DNA of 64,000 nt from Peribacillus faecalis. Its GTDB lineage: Bacteria > Bacillota > Bacilli > Bacillales > DSM-1321. The translations under genes and the position numbers were made by a program. Positions 1-8,633 of the stretch are shown in pieces. The notes beneath the pieces are model-generated. The model searched no databases and had not been told where the DNA came from. It saw only the letters and a list, made by a program, of their open reading frames with translations. The stretch is taken from positions 29,945-93,944 of the forward strand of contig NZ_JACXSI010000011.1 in NCBI RefSeq assembly GCF_014712675.1, read 5' to 3'. Position 1 is the first letter of the stretch; each line of letters begins with the position of its first letter.

Positions 1-308
1 TTAGAAGTTTCTAGAAGTTTTTTGAAAACTGTTTGGTAATTTTCATAAGTTTCATTGTCTGTATTACCAATTATAAATTCATCATCATCTTTTACATTTT
101 GGTCAGTGACGGCAATTAATCTTTCAACGTATGAAACACCCATTTGCATTAGATTTTCCTCTTGAATTTTTTCTTCTGTTTTATTATTTTGCGAAGAACT
201 GTTTAATAAGTTTCCCATAAGGGTTATCGAAAATATAAAAAACAATGTAATGATAAGCAGTACTAGTATTAGTGTGTAGCCAGCTTCATTTTTTAGATGT
301 TTTTCCAT
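1..308 (-). CDS. Minor prepilin-like protein (GspK/PilX-type), partial at the window edge
   Basis: This open frame starts at ATG 308, preceded by an AGGAGAGGGAG ribosome binding site, and runs off the left edge without a stop. The TAA triplet at 3-1 is out of frame. The first residues are a short basic leader, a Gly and then YTLILVLL followed by a long hydrophobic helix, the layout of a type IV prepilin N-terminus. The usual glutamate at mature position 5 is replaced by leucine, as in GspK/PilX-type tip subunits; that parallel is family knowledge and the tip role here is inference. The next prepilin gene lies 14 bp upstream on the same strand, so the two are probably co-transcribed. Too little is present to assign a specific family. 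Confidence 0.7.
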   Translation of the reverse strand, partial: MEKHLKNEAGYTLILVLLIITLFFIFSITLMGNLLNSSSQNNKTEEKIQEENLMQMGVSYVERLIAVTDQNVKDDDEFIIGNTDNETYENYQTVFKKLLETS

Positions 309-322
309 GCTCCCTCTCCTAA

Positions 323-727
323 TCAATTTGAACTTAATTCCACATAGCCATATAAGGCTGTAATAGGATTATTGCCATACTCATTTCTGGAAATGCTTAT
401 TTTCATAGGAACTAGGTTAAGTTCTTTTTCTCCACAAATAAATTCAACAGTAGAGTAATAGTCTTCTTTATTATTTGTTTTTTCTATTTGCTTCGTTATT
501 GGAGTTGTAGGACAACTGTTTATTGGGCTTGCTTCAAATTTATTCATCTCATTTCTAAGCTCTCTTTCGGCTAAATTAATAGCTGTCAATTTATCTTCAG
601 TTTTTGAAGATAGTTCGATGGAATTAGCGAAGAATGGTAGAAAAATTGCTAATACAATACTAAGTAAAGTAATAGATGCAAGAACTTCAATGAGAGTAAA
701 GGCCTGATTTGTTTTAATATATCTCAC
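323..727 (-). CDS. Type IV minor prepilin (GspI/PilV-like)
   Basis: A 134-residue protein with a prepilin N-terminus: a short leader ending in Gln-Ala, then FTLIEVLASITLL with Glu at mature position 5 and a hydrophobic helix. The residue before the cleavage site is Ala instead of the usual Gly. I chose GTG 727 because AAGGAGG (743-737) lies 9 nt upstream; TTG 730 is a 6 nt alternative, and the longer open frame reaching 769 would place the ribosome binding site inside the gene. The C-terminal part contains two cysteines (in SCP and CGE) that could form a disulfide in the exported domain. It is divergent from the large prepilin at 817, with 89 bp between the starts. A minor subunit of the pilus made by the downstream genes is the likely role. 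Confidence 0.85.
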   Translation of the reverse strand: MRYIKTNQAFTLIEVLASITLLSIVLAIFLPFFANSIELSSKTEDKLTAINLAERELRNEMNKFEASPINSCPTTPITKQIEKTNNKEDYYSTVEFICGEKELNLVPMKISISRNEYGNNPITALYGYVELSSN

Positions 728-816
728 CAATTTTTTCCTCCTTAGGTCTTTATAGTAATTATATAACATATTATAATAGGTAAAAGGATATATTTCAGAA
801 AAGTGAGGAAAATTTG

Positions 817-2160
817 ATGAAATTAAAAGATGAAAGAGGTATTACACTTGTTGAAGTTTTACTAGCTTTAACAATAACAGCTATTATTGGTGGATCGATT
901 TATGGTGTTTTACATCAAACGATAAATGCAAAAGAAAAATCAGAGTCACATAATACACTTAGGCAAGAAGCGAATATTGTCATGACGAAGTTACGGGCAA
1001 TACATGAAAATAGCGGTGATTTAGATGTAGAAAAAGGTGGCGGTAGTTCGGAAGTCATATTTTCATCTAATGGCAGTCCATTTGTAGATGAATCTGAGTA
1101 TACAATAAAGTTAGATACCTTAAAAAGCTCTGAATGGGATATAGTCGAAATATTAAAAAATGATAGTTCAACTACCAAAACTTTTAATTCAGAGTCTGAC
1201 ATTGAAGTAACTTTCACTATTGAGGACAAACATAACAATGAATATGAGTTGAAAACGACATTATCAGGTGAACAAAGAAAGAAAGATGTTTCGATAAATG
1301 GATCATACAGACTTTTAGTGAACAAAGAGGTGTTTTTATATAGTTCAGCATTTGACACTGGTTCTCAAGGCAATCCCAATATTTATGGAGATGGTGCTTC
1401 AATTGTGATTACAGGTAAAAATGGATTAGATTTTAGTGGATTAAAAGGAAATTCATCGTCGATAGAAGTGACTAGTTTTTATATCAATGGCCCATTGATT
1501 AGAGACGGTAATTCCAAGTTGGGGGATATTGGAACAGATAACCCTAAAGGAGAATTGTATGTAAATGGGGATATGATATTAAAGACGAATGGTGGAGGAG
1601 AAATAAACAATATATATGGACAAGTATATGTAAATGGGAATCTCAATATAGACGGGAAATTCAGAGTTGTAGATTCTTTAAAATATAAAGGCACTTATAC
1701 AGGTAAGAATACTGATAAGACTAACATTGAGCGGGACCCGAATATTCCGTCTTTCGAATTTTATAGTTTTACAACAAGGAACCCAGATTGGTATACAGTG
1801 AAGAGAGGGTATACAGTACATAAAGCGACTATTAATAAAACAATTTCTATTGGTGATAATAGTAAAGTTTATATTGAAAGTAAAAATATAACGGCAGATG
1901 TTAGTGGAGAGAATATGGTAGTCGTCAGTGAAGGTGACATAATAGTTAGTGGAGGCGGGAGCGGTGTTTTATTTGCCCCTAAAGGAAATGTAACGTTTGA
2001 TAAGGGTACTTTCACAGGAGTAATTGTTGCAAAAAATATCAACTTAAATAAAGCTGTATTGAAATCTCCACCGGACATTCAGCAATTTTTTAAAGATCTT
2101 TCTATAGGTAGTGATGAAGAGTTTCCTTTAATAATTGATGAACTTTTACCTAGTAATTAA
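817..2160 (+). CDS. Large prepilin-like protein with beta-rich C-terminal domain (GspJ/PilW position)
   Basis: A 447-residue protein starting at ATG 817, 8 nt after GAGG. The start is MKLKDERG followed by ITLVEVLLALTITAI, a canonical prepilin cleavage site (Gly then Ile, Glu at mature +5). Typical minor pilins are 150-250 residues, so about 200 extra residues are present. From about residue 185 the sequence is rich in Gly, Asn, Ser and Val with repeating short strands (for example YVNGDM, YVNGNL, VVVSEGDIIVSG), suggesting a beta-solenoid-like fold, similar in style to the DUF7305-type domains of some bacterial pilus-associated proteins. A surface adhesin or tip role is inference. No sortase or anchor motif is seen. 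It is followed by a hairpin that looks like a terminator. Confidence 0.8.
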   Translation: MKLKDERGITLVEVLLALTITAIIGGSIYGVLHQTINAKEKSESHNTLRQEANIVMTKLRAIHENSGDLDVEKGGGSSEVIFSSNGSPFVDESEYTIKLDTLKSSEWDIVEILKNDSSTTKTFNSESDIEVTFTIEDKHNNEYELKTTLSGEQRKKDVSINGSYRLLVNKEVFLYSSAFDTGSQGNPNIYGDGASIVITGKNGLDFSGLKGNSSSIEVTSFYINGPLIRDGNSKLGDIGTDNPKGELYVNGDMILKTNGGGEINNIYGQVYVNGNLNIDGKFRVVDSLKYKGTYTGKNTDKTNIERDPNIPSFEFYSFTTRNPDWYTVKRGYTVHKATINKTISIGDNSKVYIESKNITADVSGENMVVVSEGDIIVSGGGSGVLFAPKGNVTFDKGTFTGVIVAKNINLNKAVLKSPPDIQQFFKDLSIGSDEEFPLIIDELLPSN

Positions 2161-2200
2161 ATTATAGAAGCATGTATTTAATTCGGAAAAGAGTTTTATA

Positions 2201-2263
2201 AAAGGCTCTAAGCTGTTTCTAGATTATGTGTTACAGCATAATGGAACAGCTTAGGCCTTTATT
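2201..2263 (+). terminator. Putative terminator after the large prepilin gene
   Basis: An imperfect long hairpin pairs AAAGGCTCTAAGCTGTTTC with GGAACAGCTTAGGCCTTT and is followed by a T-rich stretch. It separates the large prepilin gene from the main pilus operon. The T run is short, so termination strength is uncertain. Confidence 0.55.
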
Positions 2264-2335
2264 TGTATCAATAGTAGATTTCATACGGGAATAATTAGCT
2301 ATAATCATTACTTCCTAATGATTGATACTTTTATA

Positions 2336-2364
2336 CATTATTTTTCATTAGTTTATGGTAAAAT
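2336..2364 (+). promoter_or_regulatory. Candidate extended -10 promoter of the main pilus operon
   Basis: TAAAAT at 2359-2364 is preceded by TGG (TGn), an extended -10 element. The -35 region is only weakly matched. It lies about 65 bp upstream of the first gene of the operon and downstream of the terminator-like hairpin, so it is placed where the pilB-pilT-pilC promoter would be expected. Confidence 0.45.
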
Positions 2365-2428
2365 GTGATTACGTTGGATTTATTTTCATTATTAGTAGGT
2401 ATTTTGATTTGGGAGGATGGTATGACTG

Positions 2429-3055
2429 ATGTTTGTTAATATAGGGCTCTTAACTGTTTCAATTTTGTTCTTATATTTTATCCTGCATTTATTGCCTCTT
2501 GGTTTATCTAGTAAAGGGAAACTCATTACGGTCGTTCTATCAGGTGCTATTGCTGTTTTATGTATTTTAAGCGGAGCTTATTTACCTGCATGGCAACTGA
2601 TTGCAGCTACTGTATTGATTCTCCTGCTTTCTTCTTACTTTATAGGTAATAAATTGTATTCGCTTATTTTTATTAAGGAAGCAACTCGAGCTGGTAACCA
2701 TGGGATTGAAAATACTGCAATGAAGGTCAACTTTGTGTCGGGAGTAAACGTAGTTAATTCGATAGAAGATGACCAAGGTATGCAGTTAGCGGTCAAAGAA
2801 GATAGCATCGATGAAGTTAAGTTTAATTCCAATTCTATTAATGAAGAATTGGTCAAAGTAGATTTAAATAATGATTTAAACGTTCAAGAAAGTGAATCTA
2901 ATAATGTCAGTCTAGGAGAATACGAAATTGAGCCGCTATCATTTAATCAAAAGCCAATAGATGAGAAACAAAATGCCGAACCGATTGATAATTATGTTTC
3001 ACCATTAAATGAATTATTTGAAGAAGAGTTAAAGAAAGAGGCAATTGCTAAATAA
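2429..3055 (+). CDS. Hypothetical membrane protein, first gene of the pilus operon
   Basis: A 208-residue protein I do not recognise. The first 75 residues form three hydrophobic helices (about 2-25, 32-52 and 54-75). The remaining 130 residues are hydrophilic and rich in Asp, Glu, Asn and Ser, predicted cytoplasmic or extracellular and probably largely unstructured. The start is ATG 2429, with GGGAGG 12 nt upstream; an upstream ATG at 2422 would encode only five residues (MTDVC) and overlaps this start. It is 34 bp upstream of the VanW-like gene and reads into pilB. An accessory role in pilus assembly is inferred only from position. Confidence 0.7.
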   Translation: MFVNIGLLTVSILFLYFILHLLPLGLSSKGKLITVVLSGAIAVLCILSGAYLPAWQLIAATVLILLLSSYFIGNKLYSLIFIKEATRAGNHGIENTAMKVNFVSGVNVVNSIEDDQGMQLAVKEDSIDEVKFNSNSINEELVKVDLNNDLNVQESESNNVSLGEYEIEPLSFNQKPIDEKQNAEPIDNYVSPLNELFEEELKKEAIAK

Positions 3056-3089
3056 ATGTTTCTGTTTGGACTTAGAAAGGGGCATTACG

Positions 3090-4586
3090 TTGAATCCAAG
3101 AAATTTTTTGAGGGTATTTAGTATCTTAGGTTTGTCGACAGTATTTGTGTTTAGTGCTGTTTATTTTGGTTCCCGTGCCTATTCGCAATACATTGAGAAC
3201 GATGTGATTTATTCAGAAGGAACAGGTCTCTCCTCGCATTCTATTGAGGGGTTGTCGAGACAGCAGGCGTATGACTTATTGGAGAGTGAAATCACTAAGT
3301 GGAAGGAAGAGTCTGTAACGGTTATTCAATACAAAGAGAAAAGTATTGAGTTAAGCAATGATGTTTATATTTTTGATTTAAGCACGACGCTAAATCAAAT
3401 ACAGATGGGGCAAAGTAATCAACTGGTTGTAATGATTGATCAATCGAAGTTGGAAAATGAAATCACTGAAATTTCGGCGAATATTGATGTTGCTCATATT
3501 GACTGGACTGGGTTAATAACAGAGTTGAAAGAGACTGCCTCATCATTGAATCTAACTTCAAGTACCGTACAACTATTGACGTACATAGCTAATGAAAATT
3601 CGGATGCTGAACTTGTGACTGCTTCTGTACCGACGGAGAACTCGCTGGCAGAATTGACTAATTTAGTGAATGAGATAGAAATGATTGAAATAAAGCAGCA
3701 GTCTACATTTTCATTGCTTCATTTCGCAGAAAGTTTGGAGAGAGAATATTCATCGGAAACATTAAGTGTTCTAGCAAGTGGACTGTATGAAATCATTCTG
3801 AAGACGAATTTCGATATTGTTGAGCGGCATATCAGCTCAGAGATTCCTGTCTATGCAAAGTTAGGTTATGAAGCAAACGTAGCGAAAGATTTGAACAAAG
3901 ATTTTGTTTTTGCTAACAATAATGCAACTCCTTTTACAATGACTTTGTCAATTGAGGGCAGTCAACTAATTGTCTCTTTGAAAGGATATCCGTTCTTGTA
4001 TCAATATTCAGCCAATCCAAGCGATGAGAAAACATTTAAGCAGGAGACAATTGTGCAATTTGATCCGTTGCTTCGATTCGGGGAAGTTCAAGTAATTGCT
4101 GAAGGGAAAAACGGAAAAAAGGTAACGATTATTAGAGAGACGAAGGACGAATCTGGAACACTAATTAAGAAAGATGAGATCGCTTCCGATTATTACGCTC
4201 CTATTCACAGAAAAGAAATTCGCAGTTTAATGCTAACTGGTTCAGGTACCGGTGCTGCAGGTGAAACTACAGGCGAAGCTACAAGTGAAGCTACAGTGGA
4301 ATCTACAAGTGAAACTGCAAATGAAGACGGAAGAGGAGAAACCGATACAAAACATGAACAAAGTGAAGCAAACCACTCCCAGAAGACAGAAGATTCCGTC
4401 GGTGGTGACTCCGATCTAGCAAGTGCAGAAGTTGAACAGGTATTATCACTGCTTGCATGTTTGGGCGAACTAGGGGCGGATAGTAATGAAGCAGATACGA
4501 CCCAGTTCAATTGTGACTTGTATAAGAGATTCGAAAAAATAATTCAGGAACTTTTCTATAATTTCGGTAAGGGAAGCGGGGAATAA
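3090..4586 (+). CDS. Membrane-anchored protein with degenerate VanW domain and G5-like segment
   Basis: A 498-residue protein starting at TTG 3090, with AAAGGGG 7 nt upstream; the open frame extends 15 codons further but without a ribosome binding site. An N-terminal helix (about residues 5-30) anchors an extracellular part. The region around residues 40-170 resembles the YoaR-type putative peptidoglycan-binding domain. Residues about 230-315 follow the VanW pattern (LYEIILKTNFDIVERHISS, then LGYEANVAKDLN and FVFANNNATPF), but the conserved GGGICQ segment of VanW is missing. A G5-like stretch ending in YYAPIHRKEI follows, then a low-complexity Gly/Thr/Glu/Ser linker and a cysteine-containing tail. 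It stops 3 bp before pilB. A cell-wall link for the pilus machine is inference. Confidence 0.7.
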   Translation: MNPRNFLRVFSILGLSTVFVFSAVYFGSRAYSQYIENDVIYSEGTGLSSHSIEGLSRQQAYDLLESEITKWKEESVTVIQYKEKSIELSNDVYIFDLSTTLNQIQMGQSNQLVVMIDQSKLENEITEISANIDVAHIDWTGLITELKETASSLNLTSSTVQLLTYIANENSDAELVTASVPTENSLAELTNLVNEIEMIEIKQQSTFSLLHFAESLEREYSSETLSVLASGLYEIILKTNFDIVERHISSEIPVYAKLGYEANVAKDLNKDFVFANNNATPFTMTLSIEGSQLIVSLKGYPFLYQYSANPSDEKTFKQETIVQFDPLLRFGEVQVIAEGKNGKKVTIIRETKDESGTLIKKDEIASDYYAPIHRKEIRSLMLTGSGTGAAGETTGEATSEATVESTSETANEDGRGETDTKHEQSEANHSQKTEDSVGGDSDLASAEVEQVLSLLACLGELGADSNEADTTQFNCDLYKRFEKIIQELFYNFGKGSGE

Positions 4587-4589
4587 CGT

Positions 4590-6251
4590 ATGCCATATGC
4601 AAAGCGAAAACGGCTGGGGGATTTGCTTATAGAGGCAGGGTTAATCACCGAGGAACAGTTACAGAAAGCCTTGCAAGAAAAGGAAGCAAAACAAAAGCTT
4701 GGTGATGCCTTATTACAAAAAGGATTAATTACGGAAAATCAACTAATTGAAGTATTGGAAGTTCAACTCGGAATCCCGCGTGTTAATCTTTACCGCTATC
4801 CTTTTGATCCGAAGTTATTCAGCTTGGTATCCAGGGAAATGGCAACACGCAATTTAATTATTCCTTTGAAAAAAGATGGAGAAGTTTTATATGTTGCAAT
4901 GGCTGATCCTATGGACTTTTTCACAATTGATGATATTCGTTTATCTACAGGGTTCAAAATTGAAACGGCGATTGCAACGAAAGAAGATATTTCAAGAGCG
5001 ATTTCTAAATATTACGACCAAAATGAAGACTTCGGAACATTAACTGAAGAGGTTTTGGTTGAGGATGACAACAATCAGCAAGATCTTGAGGATGATTCTC
5101 CGGTTGTACGGTTAGTCAATCAAATATTAGCAAATGCCATTACGCAAAAAGCCAGTGATATTCATATTGATCCGCAAGAAAAAAGTATCGTTATCCGATT
5201 CCGGATTGATGGGCAATTGCGGATTGAGCGGGTCGTGCCTCGGCATATGCAAAATGTTCTAGTAGCCAGGATCAAAATTATGTCAAATCTCGATATTACT
5301 GAGCATCGAATTCCGCAAGACGGCCGTTTGAAGGTGACGGTGAATAATCATCCGGTTGACTTGCGTGTATCATTGCTTCCGACGGTGTTCGGAGAGAAAA
5401 TTGTTTTTCGTATATTGGATTTGCGAAGCTCTGTCAGTGATATTAGCCGGCTTGGCTTCAATAAAATTCACGAACAACGCTTCGAGGAAATGATCAATAA
5501 GCCGACGGGGATTGTTTTAATTACCGGTCCGACCGGATCAGGAAAATCATCTACATTATATGCTGCTTTAAATAAGCTGAACAGTGAAGAAGTGAACATC
5601 ATTACAATTGAGGACCCGGTAGAATTCCAGTTAGAGGGTATTAATCAAATTCAAGTTAATGCGAATGTCGGCATGACATTTGCATCCGGATTGCGCTCGA
5701 TACTACGTCAAGATCCAAACATTATTATGGTCGGGGAGATGCGTGATAAAGAGACAGTTGAAACGGCTATCCGCGCATCGTTAACGGGGCATTTAGTGTT
5801 AAGTACGATTCATACGAATGATTCCTTAAGCACAATCACAAGGTTATTGGATATGGGAGTTGAACCATTTCTTATTGCGACTTCATTAAGTGGAATTGTG
5901 GCTCAACGTCTTGTCCGCAAAGTTTGCCGGGATTGTGCTGTGAAAGAAAAGCCGACAGAGAGAGAAGTTGAGATTTTCTCTAAAAGAGGTATGAGCATTG
6001 AGCAAATAACAAGAGGGCAGGGGTGTCCGGCTTGTAATATGACCGGATATAGAGGTCGGATGGCGATTCATGAAATGCTCATCATTAATGATGAAATTCG
6101 CCGTGCAATCATGAACTCGACCCAAATTGATCGATTGCGGGACTTTGCAGTGAAAAATAAAACAATCTTTTTGATTGATGATGGCTTATTAAAGGTGAAG
6201 CAAGGATTAACGACAACAGAGGAAGTGTTGCGTGTTGCGACATTGGATTAA
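4590..6251 (+). CDS. pilB: Type IV pilus assembly ATPase PilB (GspE family)
   Basis: This 553-residue protein is the extension motor that drives pilin polymerisation from the inner face of the membrane. It has the full family layout: an N-terminal MshE/GspE domain with LGDLLIEAGLIT and a second LGDALLQKGLIT repeat (about 9-20 and 37-48), Walker A GPTGSGKS at 313-320, the Asp box EDPVEF at about 341, a Walker B region near 371-386 with VGEMRD, and a His box GHLVLSTIHTND at about 400. Two CxxC pairs (about 446/449 and 479/482) form the zinc site. ATG 4590 is 3 bp after the previous stop, indicating one operon with pilT and pilC. Confidence 0.96.
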   Translation: MPYAKRKRLGDLLIEAGLITEEQLQKALQEKEAKQKLGDALLQKGLITENQLIEVLEVQLGIPRVNLYRYPFDPKLFSLVSREMATRNLIIPLKKDGEVLYVAMADPMDFFTIDDIRLSTGFKIETAIATKEDISRAISKYYDQNEDFGTLTEEVLVEDDNNQQDLEDDSPVVRLVNQILANAITQKASDIHIDPQEKSIVIRFRIDGQLRIERVVPRHMQNVLVARIKIMSNLDITEHRIPQDGRLKVTVNNHPVDLRVSLLPTVFGEKIVFRILDLRSSVSDISRLGFNKIHEQRFEEMINKPTGIVLITGPTGSGKSSTLYAALNKLNSEEVNIITIEDPVEFQLEGINQIQVNANVGMTFASGLRSILRQDPNIIMVGEMRDKETVETAIRASLTGHLVLSTIHTNDSLSTITRLLDMGVEPFLIATSLSGIVAQRLVRKVCRDCAVKEKPTEREVEIFSKRGMSIEQITRGQGCPACNMTGYRGRMAIHEMLIINDEIRRAIMNSTQIDRLRDFAVKNKTIFLIDDGLLKVKQGLTTTEEVLRVATLD

Positions 6252-6268
6252 AGAATGAAGGTGATGAT

Positions 6269-7309
6269 ATGAAAATAGAGGTAGAACAAATATTACGGGC
6301 AGCCTATGAACTGAAAGCATCGGATGTTCATTTAACTGTAGGTGTGCCGCCAATTATGCGAATAAATGGCGAATTGAAAAGGTACGGTAAAGAAGTGCTG
6401 AATTCTTCTGATACGGAGGCGATTGCTAAAGCGATGGTTCCGGAGCGAATGTATAGCATTTTTAAAGAGAAAGGCGAATTGGACTTTTCCTACACTTTGC
6501 CTGGTATTTCGAGGTTTCGTGTAAATGCTTATCACCAACGGGCTTGTATCGCACTGGCCATTCGGGTAGTGCCAACATTAATACCGTCTATTGATGATTT
6601 GAAAATGCCGCCTATCTTGAAAAAAATCGTAGAGAAGCCACAAGGTCTTGTATTGGTAACGGGACCGACTGGAAGCGGGAAATCGACGACTTTAGCAGCA
6701 ATGATTTCCTATATGAATACGCATATGCGCAGACATATCATTACATTGGAAGATCCTATTGAGTATTTACATAGTCATAACACATGTATCATTGATCAGA
6801 GGGAAGTTGGCTATGATACGGATAATTTTGCTAATGGTCTCCGTGCCTCTTTACGTCAAGATCCTGATGTCATTTTGGTCGGGGAATTGCGTGATTTAGA
6901 AACGATTTCTACTGCTATAACAGCGGCAGAAACCGGACACTTAGTATTAGGTACATTGCATACATCGAGCGCGCCGTCGACCATTGACCGAATTATCGAT
7001 GTCTTCCCGCCTGCCCAGCAGCAGCAGGTGCGCATCCAGTTGGCGAATGTGCTTGTCAGTATCATTTCACAAAGATTATTCCCGACTGTCCGCCAAGCAG
7101 GAAGAAGAGCAGCGACAGAAATTTTGATTAATAACCCGGCAATTGCCAACTTAATTCGAAGTGAAAAAATTCATCAAATCGTAAATGTACTGCAAATGTC
7201 GAAAGAACAAGGAATGCATACATTGGAAAGCAATTTGAAAGATTTAGTCTCATCAGGAGAAATCGCGATGGAGACAGCTTTACCATACTTAGGGGAAAAG
7301 GTGGAGTAA
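6269..7309 (+). CDS. pilT: Type IV pilus retraction ATPase PilT
   Basis: A 346-residue ATPase that depolymerises the pilus for retraction and twitching. It has Walker A GPTGSGKS at about 132-139, the Asp box EDPIEY, Walker B with VGELRD, a His box GHLVLGTLHTSSA and, near the C-terminus, ANLIRSEKIHQI, matching the AIRNLIRE region typical of PilT and not PilB. It lacks the zinc-binding cysteines of PilB. The start is ATG 6269 after GAAGGTGATG. The presence of both PilB and PilT argues for a dynamic, retractable pilus and not only a competence pseudopilus, which in B. subtilis has one ATPase. Confidence 0.95.
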   Translation: MKIEVEQILRAAYELKASDVHLTVGVPPIMRINGELKRYGKEVLNSSDTEAIAKAMVPERMYSIFKEKGELDFSYTLPGISRFRVNAYHQRACIALAIRVVPTLIPSIDDLKMPPILKKIVEKPQGLVLVTGPTGSGKSTTLAAMISYMNTHMRRHIITLEDPIEYLHSHNTCIIDQREVGYDTDNFANGLRASLRQDPDVILVGELRDLETISTAITAAETGHLVLGTLHTSSAPSTIDRIIDVFPPAQQQQVRIQLANVLVSIISQRLFPTVRQAGRRAATEILINNPAIANLIRSEKIHQIVNVLQMSKEQGMHTLESNLKDLVSSGEIAMETALPYLGEKVE

Positions 7310-8515
7310 ATGGCGAAGTTTGCATATCAGGGCCGAAGTCGTAGTGGGAAAGAACAAGGTCACATCATCGCTAATTCAAAACGGGATGCCATTTTTTCGT
7401 TAACGAATAAAGGGATTAAAGTAATAAATGTGCAGGAGGTCGAGCAATCGGCCTTTACGAAGGATATCGTAATCGGCGCGCCCGTTAAACATGAACATTT
7501 GACTATTTATTTACGGCAATTTGCCACTTTGCTGAGAGCAGGTGTGACGATCGTTGATGCTACTGCCATATTAGCTGAACAAACAGAAAGTAAACATTTA
7601 GCCAAGACACTGACAAATATCGAGCAAGAATTGCGGGAAGGAAATCCGTTTTCCCGTTCGGCGGCAAAATATCAAAGAATCTTTTCACCGATGTTCATTA
7701 ACATGGTAAAAGCAGGCGAAGCGGGCGGAAATATGGAGGAAACATTGGAGCGTTTGGCTGTTCATTATGAAAAGCAAAATGTGACGCGGCAAAAAATCAA
7801 ATCAGCATTAGCCTATCCGGTAGTTGTCGGAATCATTGCTGTCATCGTCACGATTTTCCTTTTAGTTTCAATTGTACCGACCTTTGCTTCGATGTTTGCC
7901 GATTTTGGTGAAGAACTGCCGGCAATCACTCAATCGGTTTTAAAAGCTAGTGAAGTGATGCAAAAGTTTTGGTATCTTGTCATTCTATTTTTTATCGCAA
8001 TTTTCATTTTATTTTCGGTTATAAAGAGTAATAAAAAAACGAAATATTACTTAGATTATGCACTGCTTCGTATGCCTGTTTTCGGAAAGCTTTTGCAAAA
8101 ATCGGCGCTTGCAAGAATGACAAGAACATTAAGTTCACTGTTTTCTAGTTCAGTGCCAATTTTACAAGCGATGAAAATTGTAGAGGAAGTAGTAGAAAAT
8201 GAAGTAATCGGCAAGGTTATTCTTCAATCTAGAGACTCGTTGGAAAGAGGTCAATCAATTGCCTTGCCGATGAAAAAACATTGGGCTTTTCCTCCTCTTG
8301 TCACGCAAATGATTACAATTGGCGAGCAAACAGGACAATTGGACAGTATGCTATCAAAAGTGGCAGATTTCTATGAGCGGGAAGTAGAAACAGCGACTGA
8401 CCAACTAAAATCATTGATTGAACCGTTGATGATCGTGCTTCTAGCTGGGGTAATCGGGGTTATAGTAGCGAGTATTATGATCCCAATGTTTGAAATTTAC
8501 AATTCAGTTGGGTGA
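7310..8515 (+). CDS. pilC: Type IV pilus platform protein PilC (GspF family)
   Basis: A 401-residue polytopic protein that forms the inner-membrane platform through which the ATPases act on pilins. It carries the two T2SF/GspF domains: LRQFATLLRAGVTIVDA at about 65-80 and a second copy with MTRTLSSLFSSSVPILQA at about 267-285. There are three hydrophobic segments (about 170-195, 220-240 and 370-395). The ATG follows the pilT stop with no gap, and the AGGTGG ribosome binding site lies inside the pilT end, so translation is probably coupled. Confidence 0.95.
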   Translation: MAKFAYQGRSRSGKEQGHIIANSKRDAIFSLTNKGIKVINVQEVEQSAFTKDIVIGAPVKHEHLTIYLRQFATLLRAGVTIVDATAILAEQTESKHLAKTLTNIEQELREGNPFSRSAAKYQRIFSPMFINMVKAGEAGGNMEETLERLAVHYEKQNVTRQKIKSALAYPVVVGIIAVIVTIFLLVSIVPTFASMFADFGEELPAITQSVLKASEVMQKFWYLVILFFIAIFILFSVIKSNKKTKYYLDYALLRMPVFGKLLQKSALARMTRTLSSLFSSSVPILQAMKIVEEVVENEVIGKVILQSRDSLERGQSIALPMKKHWAFPPLVTQMITIGEQTGQLDSMLSKVADFYEREVETATDQLKSLIEPLMIVLLAGVIGVIVASIMIPMFEIYNSVG

Positions 8516-8561
8516 ATTCAGTAAAAAAGTAATAATTTTTTTCATAAATTTTTCATAATTA

Positions 8562-8590
8562 TGTTACTTTTTCTAATTTTATAGTATAAT
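8562..8590 (+). promoter_or_regulatory. Candidate promoter of the major prepilin gene
   Basis: A perfect TATAAT occurs at 8585-8590 in an AT-rich stretch between pilC and the prepilin gene. The -35 hexamer is poor. A separate strong promoter for the structural pilin would be expected because it is needed in excess over the motor proteins; that expectation is inference. Confidence 0.45.
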
Positions 8591-8633
8591 AGACTTCGTA
8601 CTAAGGTAACAGAAAATTGAGAGGGTGGGGAAA

